Part shown: positions 1 through 10,497 of the stretch, piece by piece
Layout: every line of letters begins with the position of its first letter
How positions within the stretch are numbered: position 1 is the stretch's first letter
Made by a program: the position numbers and the translations under genes
Assembly (NCBI GenBank): GCA_913060495.1
Contig: CAJXRP010000010.1
Location: forward strand, 60,279 to 124,278
Direction of reading: 5' to 3'
Origin: an uncultured Gammaproteobacteria bacterium
Lineage (GTDB): Bacteria > Pseudomonadota > Gammaproteobacteria > Pseudomonadales > Pseudohongiellaceae
DNA length: 64,000 bases
Notes under the pieces: model-generated
Seen by the model: the letters and a program-made list of their open reading frames with translations, nothing else
What the model was told of the DNA's origin: nothing
Database searches by the model: none

Positions 1-845
1 GTTTTATTTTCCTACTCATCGTAGTCGTAAGTAATTCTCTTTTCGTTGTAAAGGAGACTGAGCGAGCAGTTATGCTGCAGTTTGGTGAATTGGTGCAAGA
101 ATCCATCGATCCAGGCCTACACGTAAAAATCCCTTGGGTTAACAATGTGCGTAAATTTGACGCGCGTATCTTGACCGAAGACGCACCTAGACGTCGCTTT
201 CTAACGTTGGAGCAGAAGGCGCTGGAAGTCGATTCCTACGCGAAGTGGCGTATCGTCGATGTGGGACAGTTCTACGTATCCACACGGGGTAACACGACAA
301 CAGCCGGCAGCCTGCTCGCAGAACGTATTAACGACGGCCTGCGTGACCAGATCGGTAACCGTACCCTTGCAGAAGTTGTTGCTGGAGAAAGAGATCAGTT
401 GATGCTCGCTCTTACGGCAGACCTTAATGAGACTACGGCGGCGGATTTAGGTATCGAAATTATCGACGTGCGAGTTAAGCGTATCGATCTTCCGGAAGAT
501 GTACGTTCTTCAGTGTACGAGCGTATGATCACCGAGCGAAACAGAGAGGCGCAGGAGCTGCGTTCTTTCGGTGAAGAGCTCGCGATCGGAATTCGTGCCG
601 ATGCTGATCGTCAGGCGACAATCTTTCGTGCCGAGGCTTACAGAGATGCAGAGCAACTGCGCGGTGAAGGTGATGCGACTGCAACTGCAATCTATGCTGA
701 GGCCTATAACAAAGATCCAGAGTTCTATGCGTTTACTCGCAGCCTGAACTCTTATCGAGAAACGTTTAGCTCGAAAGGCGACGTGCTCTTGCTTGATCCA
801 AACAGCGATTATTTCAAGTATCTGAAGAATGGGATATCGCGATAA
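1..845 (+). CDS. hflC: HflC, membrane protease modulator (5' truncated by window edge)
   Basis: HflC pairs with HflK in the large periplasm-facing SPFH/band-7 complex that restrains the FtsH protease. The reading frame is open from base 3, ahead of the first ATG at 72. It encodes a hydrophobic helix followed by FVVKETERAVMLQFGEL, the usual HflC entry into the band-7 domain, so the true start lies upstream of the window. The C-terminal part has the family blocks GIEIIDVRVKRIDLP, the Ala/Glu-rich helix ending RGEGDATA, and KDPEFYAFTRSLNSY. HflK is expected just upstream. The family identity is seen directly; the FtsH role is known from relatives. Confidence 0.95.
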   Translation, partial: FIFLLIVVVSNSLFVVKETERAVMLQFGELVQESIDPGLHVKIPWVNNVRKFDARILTEDAPRRRFLTLEQKALEVDSYAKWRIVDVGQFYVSTRGNTTTAGSLLAERINDGLRDQIGNRTLAEVVAGERDQLMLALTADLNETTAADLGIEIIDVRVKRIDLPEDVRSSVYERMITERNREAQELRSFGEELAIGIRADADRQATIFRAEAYRDAEQLRGEGDATATAIYAEAYNKDPEFYAFTRSLNSYRETFSSKGDVLLLDPNSDYFKYLKNGISR

Positions 846-892
846 GCTCCGCTCAATCAGTTGAGTTTTGAATATCAGATAAGTTAATAACC

Positions 893-934
893 GTAAACCT
901 GAATCGCGTTCAGCAATTCAGGTTTACTTTTTTT
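893..934 (+). terminator. Rho-independent terminator after hflC
   Basis: A perfect 12-bp stem (GTAAACCTGAAT paired with ATTCAGGTTTAC), an 11-nt loop and a run of seven T residues lie 47 bases after the hflC stop. This should end the hflKC transcript and separate it from the DUF2065-hisZ-purA group. Confidence 0.92.
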
Positions 935-982
935 GCTGTCTAAATAGCTGCCGAGTGCAGGCTCACAAGAAGAGGCGAGACT

Positions 983-1168
983 ATGTGGCATGAGTTGGCC
1001 ATAGCATTTTGTCTGATGCTTGTAATAGAGGGGATAATTCCCTTTATCAGCCCCGGCAGGTGGAGAAAGATGTTGCTGGTGTTAGATGAGATAGATGACA
1101 GCACCATGCGCATGATTGGTTTGGCAAGCATGCTGACGGGTACGGTCTTGCTGCTAATAATTAATTAG
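983..1168 (+). CDS. DUF2065 small inner-membrane protein (YjeT family)
   Basis: This 61-residue protein has two hydrophobic helices, about residues 5-22 and 45-60. They flank a short basic/acidic loop containing the family block GIIPFISPGRWRKM. DUF2065 proteins sit between hflC and purA in many gammaproteobacteria, as here. The start is supported by AGAGGCG about 8 bases upstream. The function of the family is unknown. Confidence 0.88.
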   Translation: MWHELAIAFCLMLVIEGIIPFISPGRWRKMLLVLDEIDDSTMRMIGLASMLTGTVLLLIIN

Positions 1169-1226
1169 CTTGACCTGATTTTTAAGCATGATTTTTTTGA
1201 ATTTGATGAGTGAAAGCTAAATAGAT

Positions 1227-2420
1227 ATGACTTCTGCAAAGCGCTGGTTACTTCCCGATGGTGTCGAGGAAATACTTCCCCTAGAGGCGAGCAAGTTAGA
1301 ATACTTGCGTCGTCAGCTTCTGGATCTTTATGAATCCTGGGGCTATCAGCTCGTCATTACTCCACTTATCGAGTATCTGGATTCGCTGCTTGTCGGTTCG
1401 TCCCAAGACTTGGATCTGCATACCTTTAAAATTACCGACCAACTTAGTGGTCGCATGATGGGTATCCGTGCAGACATAACACCGCAGGCTGCGCGAATAG
1501 ACGCGCACTGCATGAACAGAGAGGGCCCGGTGCGTCTGTGCTATGCAGACAACGTATTGCACACGAAGCCACGAGGCCTGCTTGCCTCACGAGTACCTAT
1601 TCGCGTTGGCGCTGAGTTGTACGGTCACGCTGGCGTAGACTGTGACATAGAACTAATTTGTCTCATGTACGCCACTTTGAATGCGGCGGAGATCGAAAAC
1701 ATATCTGTAGTTCTTGGTCACGTTGGTATTTTTCGTGCGCTTGTCAAAGAAGCGAAAATAGATGCGGATACTGAATCGAAGTTATTCGATGCGGTGCAAC
1801 GCAAAGCCTACGATGAGATCGATGTGGTCTTGGATGCCGCGGTGAAAGATGCGGCATTGCATTCGATGTTGAGGAAACTCACTCGACTGAGTGGCGACGA
1901 AGCTACGCTGCAAGAAGCCATCACAGTATTCGAAGATGCGCCTGATTCGGTAAAGAAAGAATTGCTGGAATTAGTATTGATAGTTGAGGGAATTAAGCAG
2001 CGTCACCCAGAGATGACTCTCTGTTTTGACCTGTGCGAGTTGCGCGGTTATGAATACCATACTGGGATCGTGTTCGCAGCCTATACTCCCGACTATGGCA
2101 GAGCTGTCGCGAAAGGCGGCCGTTACGACCATATCGGTGAAGTCTTTGGCCGGTCGCGACCGGCGTCAGGCTTTGATTGCGATCTAAAGACAATCGCTAG
2201 ACTGAGCAGTAAAACGTTTGCTCAGAAGACAGCAATAATCGCCCCAATTGGGAACGATGCTGACTTACTGAATGCAATAGCCGAGCTGCGCGCCAGCGGA
2301 GAGATTGTAATTACCAATCTGCTCGAGAGTGAGTTAGCGGATCAGGAATTGGAAGATCTAAATTGCGATCGACAGCTGCAGCTGAATGATGGCAAATGGG
2401 TAGTTGAAGACATAACGTAG
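1227..2420 (+). CDS. hisZ: ATP phosphoribosyltransferase regulatory subunit HisZ
   Basis: HisZ is a catalytically dead histidyl-tRNA synthetase paralogue. It joins short-form HisG to give an active, histidine-regulated ATP phosphoribosyltransferase, the first step of histidine synthesis. The 397 residues match the family length. Motifs include the start RWLLPDGVEEILP, DLDLHTFKITDQLSGRMMGIRADITPQAARIDAH near residue 70, the GAELYG block, and the late ELRGYEYHTGIVFAAY and GGRYDHIGEVFGR blocks. The C-terminal anticodon-binding domain of a real HisRS is missing. Placement before purA is usual for Pseudomonas-like genomes and implies a short HisG elsewhere. Confidence 0.95.
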   Translation: MTSAKRWLLPDGVEEILPLEASKLEYLRRQLLDLYESWGYQLVITPLIEYLDSLLVGSSQDLDLHTFKITDQLSGRMMGIRADITPQAARIDAHCMNREGPVRLCYADNVLHTKPRGLLASRVPIRVGAELYGHAGVDCDIELICLMYATLNAAEIENISVVLGHVGIFRALVKEAKIDADTESKLFDAVQRKAYDEIDVVLDAAVKDAALHSMLRKLTRLSGDEATLQEAITVFEDAPDSVKKELLELVLIVEGIKQRHPEMTLCFDLCELRGYEYHTGIVFAAYTPDYGRAVAKGGRYDHIGEVFGRSRPASGFDCDLKTIARLSSKTFAQKTAIIAPIGNDADLLNAIAELRASGEIVITNLLESELADQELEDLNCDRQLQLNDGKWVVEDIT

Positions 2421-2479
2421 TTGAAGAAATAATAGTTGAAAAATAACACAGTAGTTGCTTTGAACAAGATATTGAGTAG

Positions 2480-3781
<1,302 letters not shown>

Positions 3782-3807
3782 TAGATAGCTAAGCTTTAGG
3801 CTTGGCT

Positions 3808-4725
3808 TCAATCTATGGGCCACAGGCAGGCGGCACCGATAGCGCCGCTTGCATCGCCGAACTTCGGAGCTGAGAGTATGGTGCGCATATTTTCTGTGAA
3901 CACATGCTCCGCCATGAGGCTTGGAACCTGCGTATACAACTGCGTAATATTCGATAGACCACCCCCTAGCACAATCATATCTGGATCGAGAAGGTTCACG
4001 ACCGTTGAGAGACAGCGGGCTAGCTGCTTGCAGTAAACCTGAATAGTCTCGTTGGCTGCAGAGTTTCCTGTGCTAGCCAAGCGGGATATTTCCGTGGCTT
4101 CCAGCTCAACTCCAGTTCTTTCCAAATGGCTTTGCTTTAAGCCTCGTCCAGACAGAACCGTCTCGTTACAGTTCTTCCTGCCGCAGTAACATTCCCGGTC
4201 CTGAGCGATAAGCTCGCGTACGGAACTAGGAACACAGTTGTGTCCCCACTCACCAGCGATTCGATTCGGGCCTGTGTGAAGTTGTTTGTCTATGACGATG
4301 CCTCCGCCTGTTCCCGTTCCTACAATTACCCCAAACACTGTTCTGGAAGATAACGCTGCACCGTAACAGGCTTCTGAAAGAGCAAAGCAGTTTGCATCAT
4401 TCTCCATGCGAGTCGTATAGCCCAGACGTTTCTCAACATCGAACTTTAACGGTTCGCCGTTGAGGCAAATTGAATTGCAGTTCTTCATTAGTTCGAGGCC
4501 GTGTTCATTCGTGGAAGACAAGGCGCCAGGAGTCCCAATTCCTACAGTGCACTTCTTGGATGATGACAGTTCTTGTAATCGATCGATCACGTCGCATAGT
4601 GCATCAACTGTATCGAGATAATTTTGTGTAGGCGTGTCTACTCGGATCTTCTCTGCGATCTCGCCTGTTGGAGAGAGCAAAATGCCTTCAATTTTCGTGC
4701 CCCCTAGGTCAACTCCAATTCTCAT
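3808..4725 (-). CDS. mak: ROK-family sugar kinase, Mak/fructokinase-like
   Basis: This is a cytosolic ATP-dependent hexose kinase of the ROK family. The 305 residues carry the ROK phosphate loop at the start (IGVDLGGTKIEG), a sugar-binding ENDANCFALSEA block with the catalytic Asp, GVIVGTGTGGGIV, and the zinc-site region GEWGHN followed by CYCGRKNCNE. The C-terminal end (NLLDPDMIVLGGGLSN, GDASGAIGAACLW) resembles E. coli Mak closely. ROK specificity is hard to predict, so N-acetylglucosamine or glucose remain possible. It converges on purA, with 26 bases between the stops. Confidence 0.82.
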   Translation of the reverse strand: MRIGVDLGGTKIEGILLSPTGEIAEKIRVDTPTQNYLDTVDALCDVIDRLQELSSSKKCTVGIGTPGALSSTNEHGLELMKNCNSICLNGEPLKFDVEKRLGYTTRMENDANCFALSEACYGAALSSRTVFGVIVGTGTGGGIVIDKQLHTGPNRIAGEWGHNCVPSSVRELIAQDRECYCGRKNCNETVLSGRGLKQSHLERTGVELEATEISRLASTGNSAANETIQVYCKQLARCLSTVVNLLDPDMIVLGGGLSNITQLYTQVPSLMAEHVFTENMRTILSAPKFGDASGAIGAACLWPID

Positions 4726-4912
4726 CTACTACCTCAATCCATTTTTTATGCTGTTGTGTCACTGCCACTTTAGCACTTTTTAATTTCGCCTTGCATAGTA
4801 CTACAAACCCTCTAGAATCGGCGGTCCGCTTGTATTTTGTCTCAGCGTAAATACCGAGGCAAGCTGTTTGAACTGAGCGATAAAAATTGACTAGGACTAG
4901 ATAGAAAGTTCG

Positions 4913-6004
4913 ATGACCCGAGCCAGATACCAACAAGTGTCGCTGCAGGACACACCTTACTATCATTGTATCTCACGCTGCGTTCGTCGCGCCTATCTGT
5001 GTGGTGACGATCCGGTAACAGGTAAGAATTTTGATCACCGCAAGCAATGGCTAGTGTCTCGAATGAAGACTCTAGCCGCTCAGTTCTCAATCGACATTTG
5101 TGCCTACGCCGTCATGAGTAATCACTATCATTTAGTCTTGTTCGTCAATGAACGTCAGGCTAAAGATTGGGATGATGCTGAGGTGATCAAGCGCTGGACC
5201 GCACTTTTTCCTCGCAATGCAGCTCTGGTCGCCACTCTACAGAAGAATAAATCCAGTAAGGCAGCTTCAAGGCGCTTGCAGCAACAGGTAAGCCTCTGGC
5301 GCGAACGCCTGATGGATATTAGCTGGTTCATGCGTTGCGTGAACGAGACTGTGGCGCGACAGGCGAATCGTGAGGACGAATGTAGCGGCCGTTTCTGGGA
5401 GGGGCGTTTCAAGAGTCAGGCTCTCCTAGATGAAAAAGCTCTCGTTACCTGCATGGCGTACGTAGATCTGAACCCAATTCGAGCAGGCATAACGGATTCC
5501 CTTGAGAATAGTGACTTCACATCGATTCAAGAGCGATTGATTCATCATGCGAAGAAGGTGAAGAACCGAAGCTACCGCCAGCATCGACTGCTTACTCGGC
5601 GCACCACTAAGCACCTCGTAGGCCGCCAGTCTGGAGGAAAGCAGGCGAAGTTGCGGCTTATGTCTGAGCTGGAAGGAAGCGGTGAGAAGATGCTGCCAGT
5701 CACGGCGCAAAGCTATTTCGATCTATTAGAGACCACCTGTAAAGCACTTCACCCAGAGGAATATTCTGCCCATAGAATTACCGATAGCTTTGATGAGAAG
5801 AACAGGCTGCTGAACGACTTAGGAATAAGTCCAGAATCCTGGCTCAAGAGTGTCACAGCATTTCATCGTCACTATTCAATAGCGGCGGGTTCCGAATCGG
5901 CACTGGTCCATTATCACGAAAGTAGGATCAAATCAGGTGTCAGCTTAAAACATCCGCATAAATGGATTAGGGGAGTGCACTCCTCGCGATTGTTATACGG
6001 CTAG
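4913..6004 (+). CDS. Y1/IS200-like (REP-associated type) transposase
   Basis: This single-strand DNA transposase of the Y1_Tnp/HUH superfamily has 363 residues. The HUH metal motif is NHYHLVLF (His71 and His73). The FWEGRFKSQALLDEKALVTCMAYVDLNPIRAG block carries the candidate nucleophile Tyr183. An N-terminal PYYHCISRCVRRAYLCG block starts the domain. It is longer than IS200 TnpA and fits the RAYT-like, usually single-copy group of marine gammaproteobacteria. The C-terminal 130 residues are basic and likely bind DNA. No clear terminal inverted repeats flank it; short repeats lie downstream at 6201-6241. Confidence 0.85.
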   Translation: MTRARYQQVSLQDTPYYHCISRCVRRAYLCGDDPVTGKNFDHRKQWLVSRMKTLAAQFSIDICAYAVMSNHYHLVLFVNERQAKDWDDAEVIKRWTALFPRNAALVATLQKNKSSKAASRRLQQQVSLWRERLMDISWFMRCVNETVARQANREDECSGRFWEGRFKSQALLDEKALVTCMAYVDLNPIRAGITDSLENSDFTSIQERLIHHAKKVKNRSYRQHRLLTRRTTKHLVGRQSGGKQAKLRLMSELEGSGEKMLPVTAQSYFDLLETTCKALHPEEYSAHRITDSFDEKNRLLNDLGISPESWLKSVTAFHRHYSIAAGSESALVHYHESRIKSGVSLKHPHKWIRGVHSSRLLYG

Positions 6005-6627
6005 CTCCTCCTCAAAGACTCCACTAACGAAGTCGTATTTGCTCCTCCTCGATGCCTCACATTGAGGAATACACATATCTAACCTTCTCGAATGCCTTTC
6101 GATAGCTCGAATTTCAATCTACTAGCTGCGCGGCTGTTCAAAAATCCACCAATCTGACATTTCATCGGATTGATCATTTAACTTAGCTAGTATGAAAATT
6201 AAATTGGGTGTCCTTTATTATAAAATTGGGTGTCCTTTATTTGTGAATATTAATAAAGAATTGCTCGGCGGAGATTGCAGCTAAGTATAAGAAATCATTA
6301 TATTTATTAGGCTGCGAATACAGTGACACAGTAAATAAGGGTCAGATAGAACACTTATTTTTAGGGGGCTAAAAGGAGTAGGTAAGCGCTTGAAAGCACT
6401 AGATATTGTTTGACTTCGGCCGACTTACACTATATGTTGCGCTTCATAGAAGTGGCTAAATTATTGATTTTTCAAAGATAAGAAGCGTGTTTCGAGTTGC
6501 TTGTTTGACTAGCTCGATAGCGATTTTTCTCCAATAATTTGGTGAATTAAGCTAGATAAGTAGTAAAACAAGAAAAAACCGACACTAGACCTACTTATAA
6601 ATCGCACATTAGCTGGAGTTATAGCGA
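6005..6627. other. AT-rich noncoding stretch behind the transposase
   Basis: No convincing gene is seen in these 623 bases. The stretch contains the two-copy repeat at 6201-6241. It also has a 7-bp inverted repeat AAATAAG/CTTATTT (6333-6339 and 6354-6360) enclosing GGGTCAGATAG. It probably holds the right end of the transposase-associated element and the promoter of the small ORF at 6628. Confidence 0.5.
6201..6241. repeat. Two-copy 19-bp direct repeat (AAATTGGGTGTCCTTTATT)
   Basis: Copy one is 6201-6219 and copy two 6223-6241, identical over 19 bases and separated by 3 bases. It lies about 200 bases downstream of the Y1 transposase. Such tandem sites could be recognised by the transposase, but this is inference. 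Confidence 0.75.
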
Positions 6628-6816
6628 ATGAACAAATCTGCTGAAGCAGCAATAGAAAAGCCAATAACTGATGCAATAGCAGAAGCTATCGAAGAAGCGA
6701 AAGCAGATAGCGATCTGAATTTTCTAAAAAAGCAGAAAGAAGACGAAATTCGCATGAAGCTCGATCAATTCGCCAAAGAGCTATCTCAGGTGAAGCGTCA
6801 GCGAGATCAGCACTAG
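6628..6816 (+). CDS. Small charged helical protein, unknown
   Basis: This is a 62-residue, highly charged protein without a signal peptide or membrane segment. It is predicted to be almost all helix, with an acidic first half (AIAEAIEEAKADSD) and a coiled-coil-like second half (KQKEDEIRMKLDQFAKELSQ). CTGGAG lies 11 bases before the ATG. I do not recognise a family. An inverted repeat TAAGGCG...CGCCTTA follows at about 6838-6865. It could be a real small gene or chance; codon use looks like its neighbours. Confidence 0.5.
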   Translation: MNKSAEAAIEKPITDAIAEAIEEAKADSDLNFLKKQKEDEIRMKLDQFAKELSQVKRQRDQH

Positions 6817-7050
6817 CGTCTCTCATTATCCTTTCCCTAAGGCGTCCTCAGAACCTGGCGCCTTACTCCCCCTCAGTAACTCTTTCTAGACCGAATTAAA
6901 GGCCACGCGTCATATTGCCGCGGATGGCATTCTGGCGATGAAATTGAGCTTCCAAAGCGCTACACTGCACCTATGAAATCATCTGAGTGAATTGCTTTAA
7001 TTCTGTAAGCCTTTTCACCTATCAGTGCAATCCTAAGAAGGAAGTTATAC

Positions 7051-7437
7051 ATGCCAAGCAGCAAGAAATTAAAATCATTGGTGGCGCTATTTGTGTTGGC
7101 AGCTTCGCTAGTTGGTTGTGCCAGTAGCGGCGACTACACACCTTTCCTACGCGCCGAACCTGCTGCAGATGCAGTACTAAATCGCGCACCGCGAAATCTA
7201 CGCCTCTTTTACAACGCCTTGCCTGATGTGCCAAAGAGCAGCCTCACGCTTACCGGGCCAGATGGAAATTACGATTTGCGCGGTTTTCATACCATGGGCT
7301 CCGATGATCTGATGATTGAAATCACCAATCCATCGATCCCAGATGGTGACTATGTCGTCGATTGGTCGGCGGTGGTTGGAGAAGACTCTGCTGTCTACGA
7401 AGGCAGCTACCGATTTACTGTAGCCACTGATCGCTAG
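7051..7437 (+). CDS. CopC-like domain lipoprotein
   Basis: The 128 residues start with a lipoprotein signal (lipobox LVGC, Cys23). A CopC/YobA-like beta-sandwich follows: the AEPAADAVLNRAPRNLRLFYN block is the usual domain entry, then SSLTLTGPDG, and DGDYVVDWSAVVGEDSAVYEGSYRFTV closes the sheet. CopC domains bind periplasmic copper, but the N-terminal His ligand of CopC is absent here because the domain follows a lipidated Cys. It lies about 1 kb before the copper-dependent cbb3 oxidase, so a copper role is possible but not shown. AGGAAG precedes the start. Confidence 0.68.
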   Translation: MPSSKKLKSLVALFVLAASLVGCASSGDYTPFLRAEPAADAVLNRAPRNLRLFYNALPDVPKSSLTLTGPDGNYDLRGFHTMGSDDLMIEITNPSIPDGDYVVDWSAVVGEDSAVYEGSYRFTVATDR

Positions 7438-7704
7438 CGACAACTACTTGTAGAGTTGGCGCCGCTGCTCAGGCTGAAACATGTTAGCTTGGAAGCACAT
7501 CCAGGGGGCGCTAGACTCCTTGAGGTAGATCAAGTCTGCTCGGTTATGTCTGGGTATAATCTGCCACGATTAAGCACATTGCTTACTTCAGTCTTGGCTA
7601 GCTCTGCAGCGATGGAGTAGTAAACTAATAGCACAGGATTCTTTCTACAGATTGAAAAGGGAATTGTCTAAACTTCGCAAAGAAGTTTTTCGAGCAAGCG
7701 GCTT

Positions 7705-8319
7705 ATGAGTACAAATATTTATTCTTTCTTACTGTTTAAGTCTCTATATCAACCACTAGAGGCATTCAAACGGCTCAGCCAGACCGACCCATCGCCAATA
7801 GGTGTGATGCTTCGCTATTCAATTTGGCTACTAATTCTACCCCCGTTGTTCTCCCTAATCGGAGCCTCAAATTTTGGTTGGCGACTCGGTGCCGCGGAGC
7901 CTCTAAGGCTCTCGATGGATGCTCTCCTTCTTGTCAGCTCGGGCTATTTCGTGGTGTTGGTCTTTGGCCTCTTTAGTACGGCGTTAATCAGTCGTTGGAT
8001 GGGCTCGACCTATGGTGCCAGTACGTCATTGGGGCGTCATGTCGCACTGATCACAATTGTCGGTGAGCCACTTGCAGTAGGCAGCCTCGCGCACCTGTTT
8101 CCAGATGTCTTCATTAATATATTGATAATAATTCCTACCATGATCTGGAGCATGTACTTGCTCTACAAGGGTATTCCAATCGCGTTAGGGATTACCTCGG
8201 AGAAGGGCATGTTGATGGCGTCTTCACTGGTAGGATGGTTGCTGGTCGCAGCGGTAAGTCTCTTGGGATTGAGCATGATGCTCTGGACCTTGGGCGTTGG
8301 GCCGTTACTTGGGGTGTAG
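7705..8319 (+). CDS. Yip1-domain inner-membrane protein
   Basis: The 204-residue protein has about five hydrophobic segments (near residues 38-55, 70-92, 110-128, 134-155 and 172-198). The entry LFKSLYQPLEAFKRL...DPSPIGVMLRYSIWLLILPPL and the YLLYKGIPIALGI block match the bacterial Yip1/YIPF-like family (PF04893). Its bacterial function is unknown. It ends 112 bases before ccoN on the same strand and may share regulation with it. Confidence 0.7.
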   Translation: MSTNIYSFLLFKSLYQPLEAFKRLSQTDPSPIGVMLRYSIWLLILPPLFSLIGASNFGWRLGAAEPLRLSMDALLLVSSGYFVVLVFGLFSTALISRWMGSTYGASTSLGRHVALITIVGEPLAVGSLAHLFPDVFINILIIIPTMIWSMYLLYKGIPIALGITSEKGMLMASSLVGWLLVAAVSLLGLSMMLWTLGVGPLLGV

Positions 8320-8431
8320 CTTAAGTCTAGGCAATAGAAGCATGCAGGAAAGTTGATTACATACAGTAGTCACAGAAATACTAAGTAGTAGAAACAATAG
8401 CGGCGTTAGACGAAAACTTGGAATCAATTGA

Positions 8432-9871
8432 ATGAGTAACGAAAACAGCAATCTGTACCACGATCAGATCGTACTTCACCTGGTTCAGTTTGCAGTGGTT
8501 TGGGCAATATTGGCGATGACAGCGGGTGTTTATATATCTGCGGAACTCGTGTGGCCTACCATCGACTTCGGTCAGTTTTGGCTTTCCTTTGGCCGCTTAC
8601 GACCTTTGCATACAAATGGAATAATATTCGGCTTTGGTGTTTCCGCGTTGATGGCCACGGGTTTCTATAGTGTGCAACGAACTTCTCACGTTCCACTCTT
8701 TATGCCTCGACTTGCTTGGTTCTGTTGTTACGCCTGGCAGTTGATAGTCCTGCTTGGCGGATTGTCTCTGCTCGCCGGCTGGACTACATCAAAAGAGTAT
8801 GCAGAACTCGAGTGGCCATTTGATATTGCAATCGCCATCGTTTGGGTTTGTTTCGGCGTTGTCTTCTTCGGCACCATCGCTAATCGCAAGATTCGCCCCA
8901 TCTATATCTCCAACTGGTTCTATGGCGCGCTTATTATCGTGATAGCGATGTTACACATAGTAAACAGCCTTGCTATTCCAGTAACTATCGGCAAATCTTA
9001 TTCGCTGTATGCAGGTGCGCAGGATGCCGTCGTACAATGGTGGTACGGGCACAACGCGGTTGGTTTCCTGTTAACGGGTGGATTCTTAGGCATGATGTAT
9101 TATTTTCTGCCCAAGCATGCAGGTCGTCCAATCTGGAGCTACCGACTCTCAGTAGTCGCGTTCTGGGCATTCACCTATAGTTACATCTGGGCCGGTCCTC
9201 ATCATCTTCACTACAGTGCGATACCAGAATGGGTGTTATCACTGGCCATGGTTATGAGTGTGATCTTGCTGGCTCCATCTTGGGCTACGATGATCAACGG
9301 CATCATGACGGTAAGTTCTGCATCAGAAAAACTGAAGACAGACCCAGCGCTAAAATTTATTGTTCTATCACTAGCTTTCTATGGTCTTGCTACATTCGAA
9401 GGGCCGATGATGGCATTCCCGAGTGTGAACGTAGTGAGTCATTTTACTGACTGGACCATCGGTCACGTGCATTCTGGCGCTCTAGGATGGAATGCGATGA
9501 TTACCTATGGCACGTTCTACTATATGGTTCCGCGCCTAGTTGGAGGAGAGCTATACAGTGTACGCTTGGCCAATATCCACTTTTGGATGGCGCTTGCTGG
9601 CACCATGCTCTATATCATGGCGATGTGGGGTGCGGGTGTTTCACAAGGTCTGTTGTGGTTGAGTGTTGATGAAATCGGCGAGCTGAGTTTTAGCTTCAAA
9701 GACATCATGTCTAGTATGGCGCCTTTCTATGGCCTGCGCCTAATCGCTGGATTGATCTTCCTTGGTGGCACAATGTTAATGGCCTACAACCTTTACAAGA
9801 CAATAGCAGGCAAATCCGCAATTAAGGTACAGGTTCCGGCAGTAGATCCTGCTTTTGGAGTAAGCTCATGA
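8432..9871 (+). CDS. ccoN: cbb3-type cytochrome c oxidase subunit I
   Basis: CcoN is the catalytic subunit with low-spin haem b and the haem b3-CuB centre of the high-affinity terminal oxidase. The 479 residues form 12 membrane helices. Recognisable blocks are RPLHTNGIIFGFGVSALMA, WWYGHNAVGFLLTGGFLGMMYY, the AGPHHLHYSAIPEW copper-ligand His pair, and VVSHFTDWTIGHVHSGALGWNAM with the haem ligands. It starts the ccoNOQP operon and overlaps ccoO by 4 bases. No strong SD is seen (GGAATCAATTGAATG). An FNR/Anr box is not clearly present; TTGATTACATAC at 8353 is only a half site. Confidence 0.97.
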   Translation: MSNENSNLYHDQIVLHLVQFAVVWAILAMTAGVYISAELVWPTIDFGQFWLSFGRLRPLHTNGIIFGFGVSALMATGFYSVQRTSHVPLFMPRLAWFCCYAWQLIVLLGGLSLLAGWTTSKEYAELEWPFDIAIAIVWVCFGVVFFGTIANRKIRPIYISNWFYGALIIVIAMLHIVNSLAIPVTIGKSYSLYAGAQDAVVQWWYGHNAVGFLLTGGFLGMMYYFLPKHAGRPIWSYRLSVVAFWAFTYSYIWAGPHHLHYSAIPEWVLSLAMVMSVILLAPSWATMINGIMTVSSASEKLKTDPALKFIVLSLAFYGLATFEGPMMAFPSVNVVSHFTDWTIGHVHSGALGWNAMITYGTFYYMVPRLVGGELYSVRLANIHFWMALAGTMLYIMAMWGAGVSQGLLWLSVDEIGELSFSFKDIMSSMAPFYGLRLIAGLIFLGGTMLMAYNLYKTIAGKSAIKVQVPAVDPAFGVSS

Positions 9872-10497
9872 GCGCACTCTCACTACATAAGAAGATTGAA
9901 GAAAACACCGGTCTGCTAATTTTCGGCATTCTCCTCGTTTCCTCCATCGGTGGATTGGTACAGATCCTGCCGATGCTGGGCCACGATGCTATGGAAGAGG
10001 CTACTGCAAACACCCGTGTTTATAGTGCGGTCGAATTGACTGGCCGAGACATCTATATCCGAGAAGGCTGCAGTGTTTGCCACTCGCAGCAGATCCGTCC
10101 ACTCATTGCTGAGGTGGAGCGATACGGTCCTTATTCAAGAGCCGGTGAATTCGTCTATGACAGACCTTTCCTGTGGGGTTCCAAACGAACAGGGCCTGAT
10201 TTACACCGTGTCGGTGGTAAGTTTTCTGACGACTGGCACCGCATTCATCTAGTTGATCCTAGAGCGGTCGTTGAGACGAGTATCATGCCCGGCTATCCAT
10301 GGCTCGCAAAGCGCGATGCTATTCAAGCTGGCAAGGCGAGTAAAAAGCTGCGAGCACTTAGCCGACTCGGCCATCCTTACACGGAGGAAGAGATCGCCAG
10401 CGCCGATGCAGACCTAGAGGGGCTCAAGGAGATCGATGCATTGATCGCCTATCTGCAGATGCTTGGAACCGGTCTGAGTGAGGATGTATCAATATGA
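9868..10497 (+). CDS. ccoO: cbb3-type cytochrome c oxidase subunit II
   Basis: CcoO is a membrane-anchored monohaem cytochrome c that passes electrons to CcoN. The 209 residues have one N-terminal anchor (about residues 15-35) and the haem motif CSVCH in [20 protein letters not shown]-like context. [28 protein letters not shown] and the axial Met in SIMPGYPWL are also family marks. The ATG overlaps the end of ccoN (ATGA), indicating translational coupling. Confidence 0.96.
   Translation: [209 protein letters not shown]

Noticed and set aside
6201..6241. CRISPR-like repeat
   Set aside because: Only two copies with a 3-base spacer; no cas genes in the window.
8353..8366. FNR/Anr box before ccoN
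   Set aside because: TTGATTACATAC has only the first half site; the second half (ATCAA) is missing.
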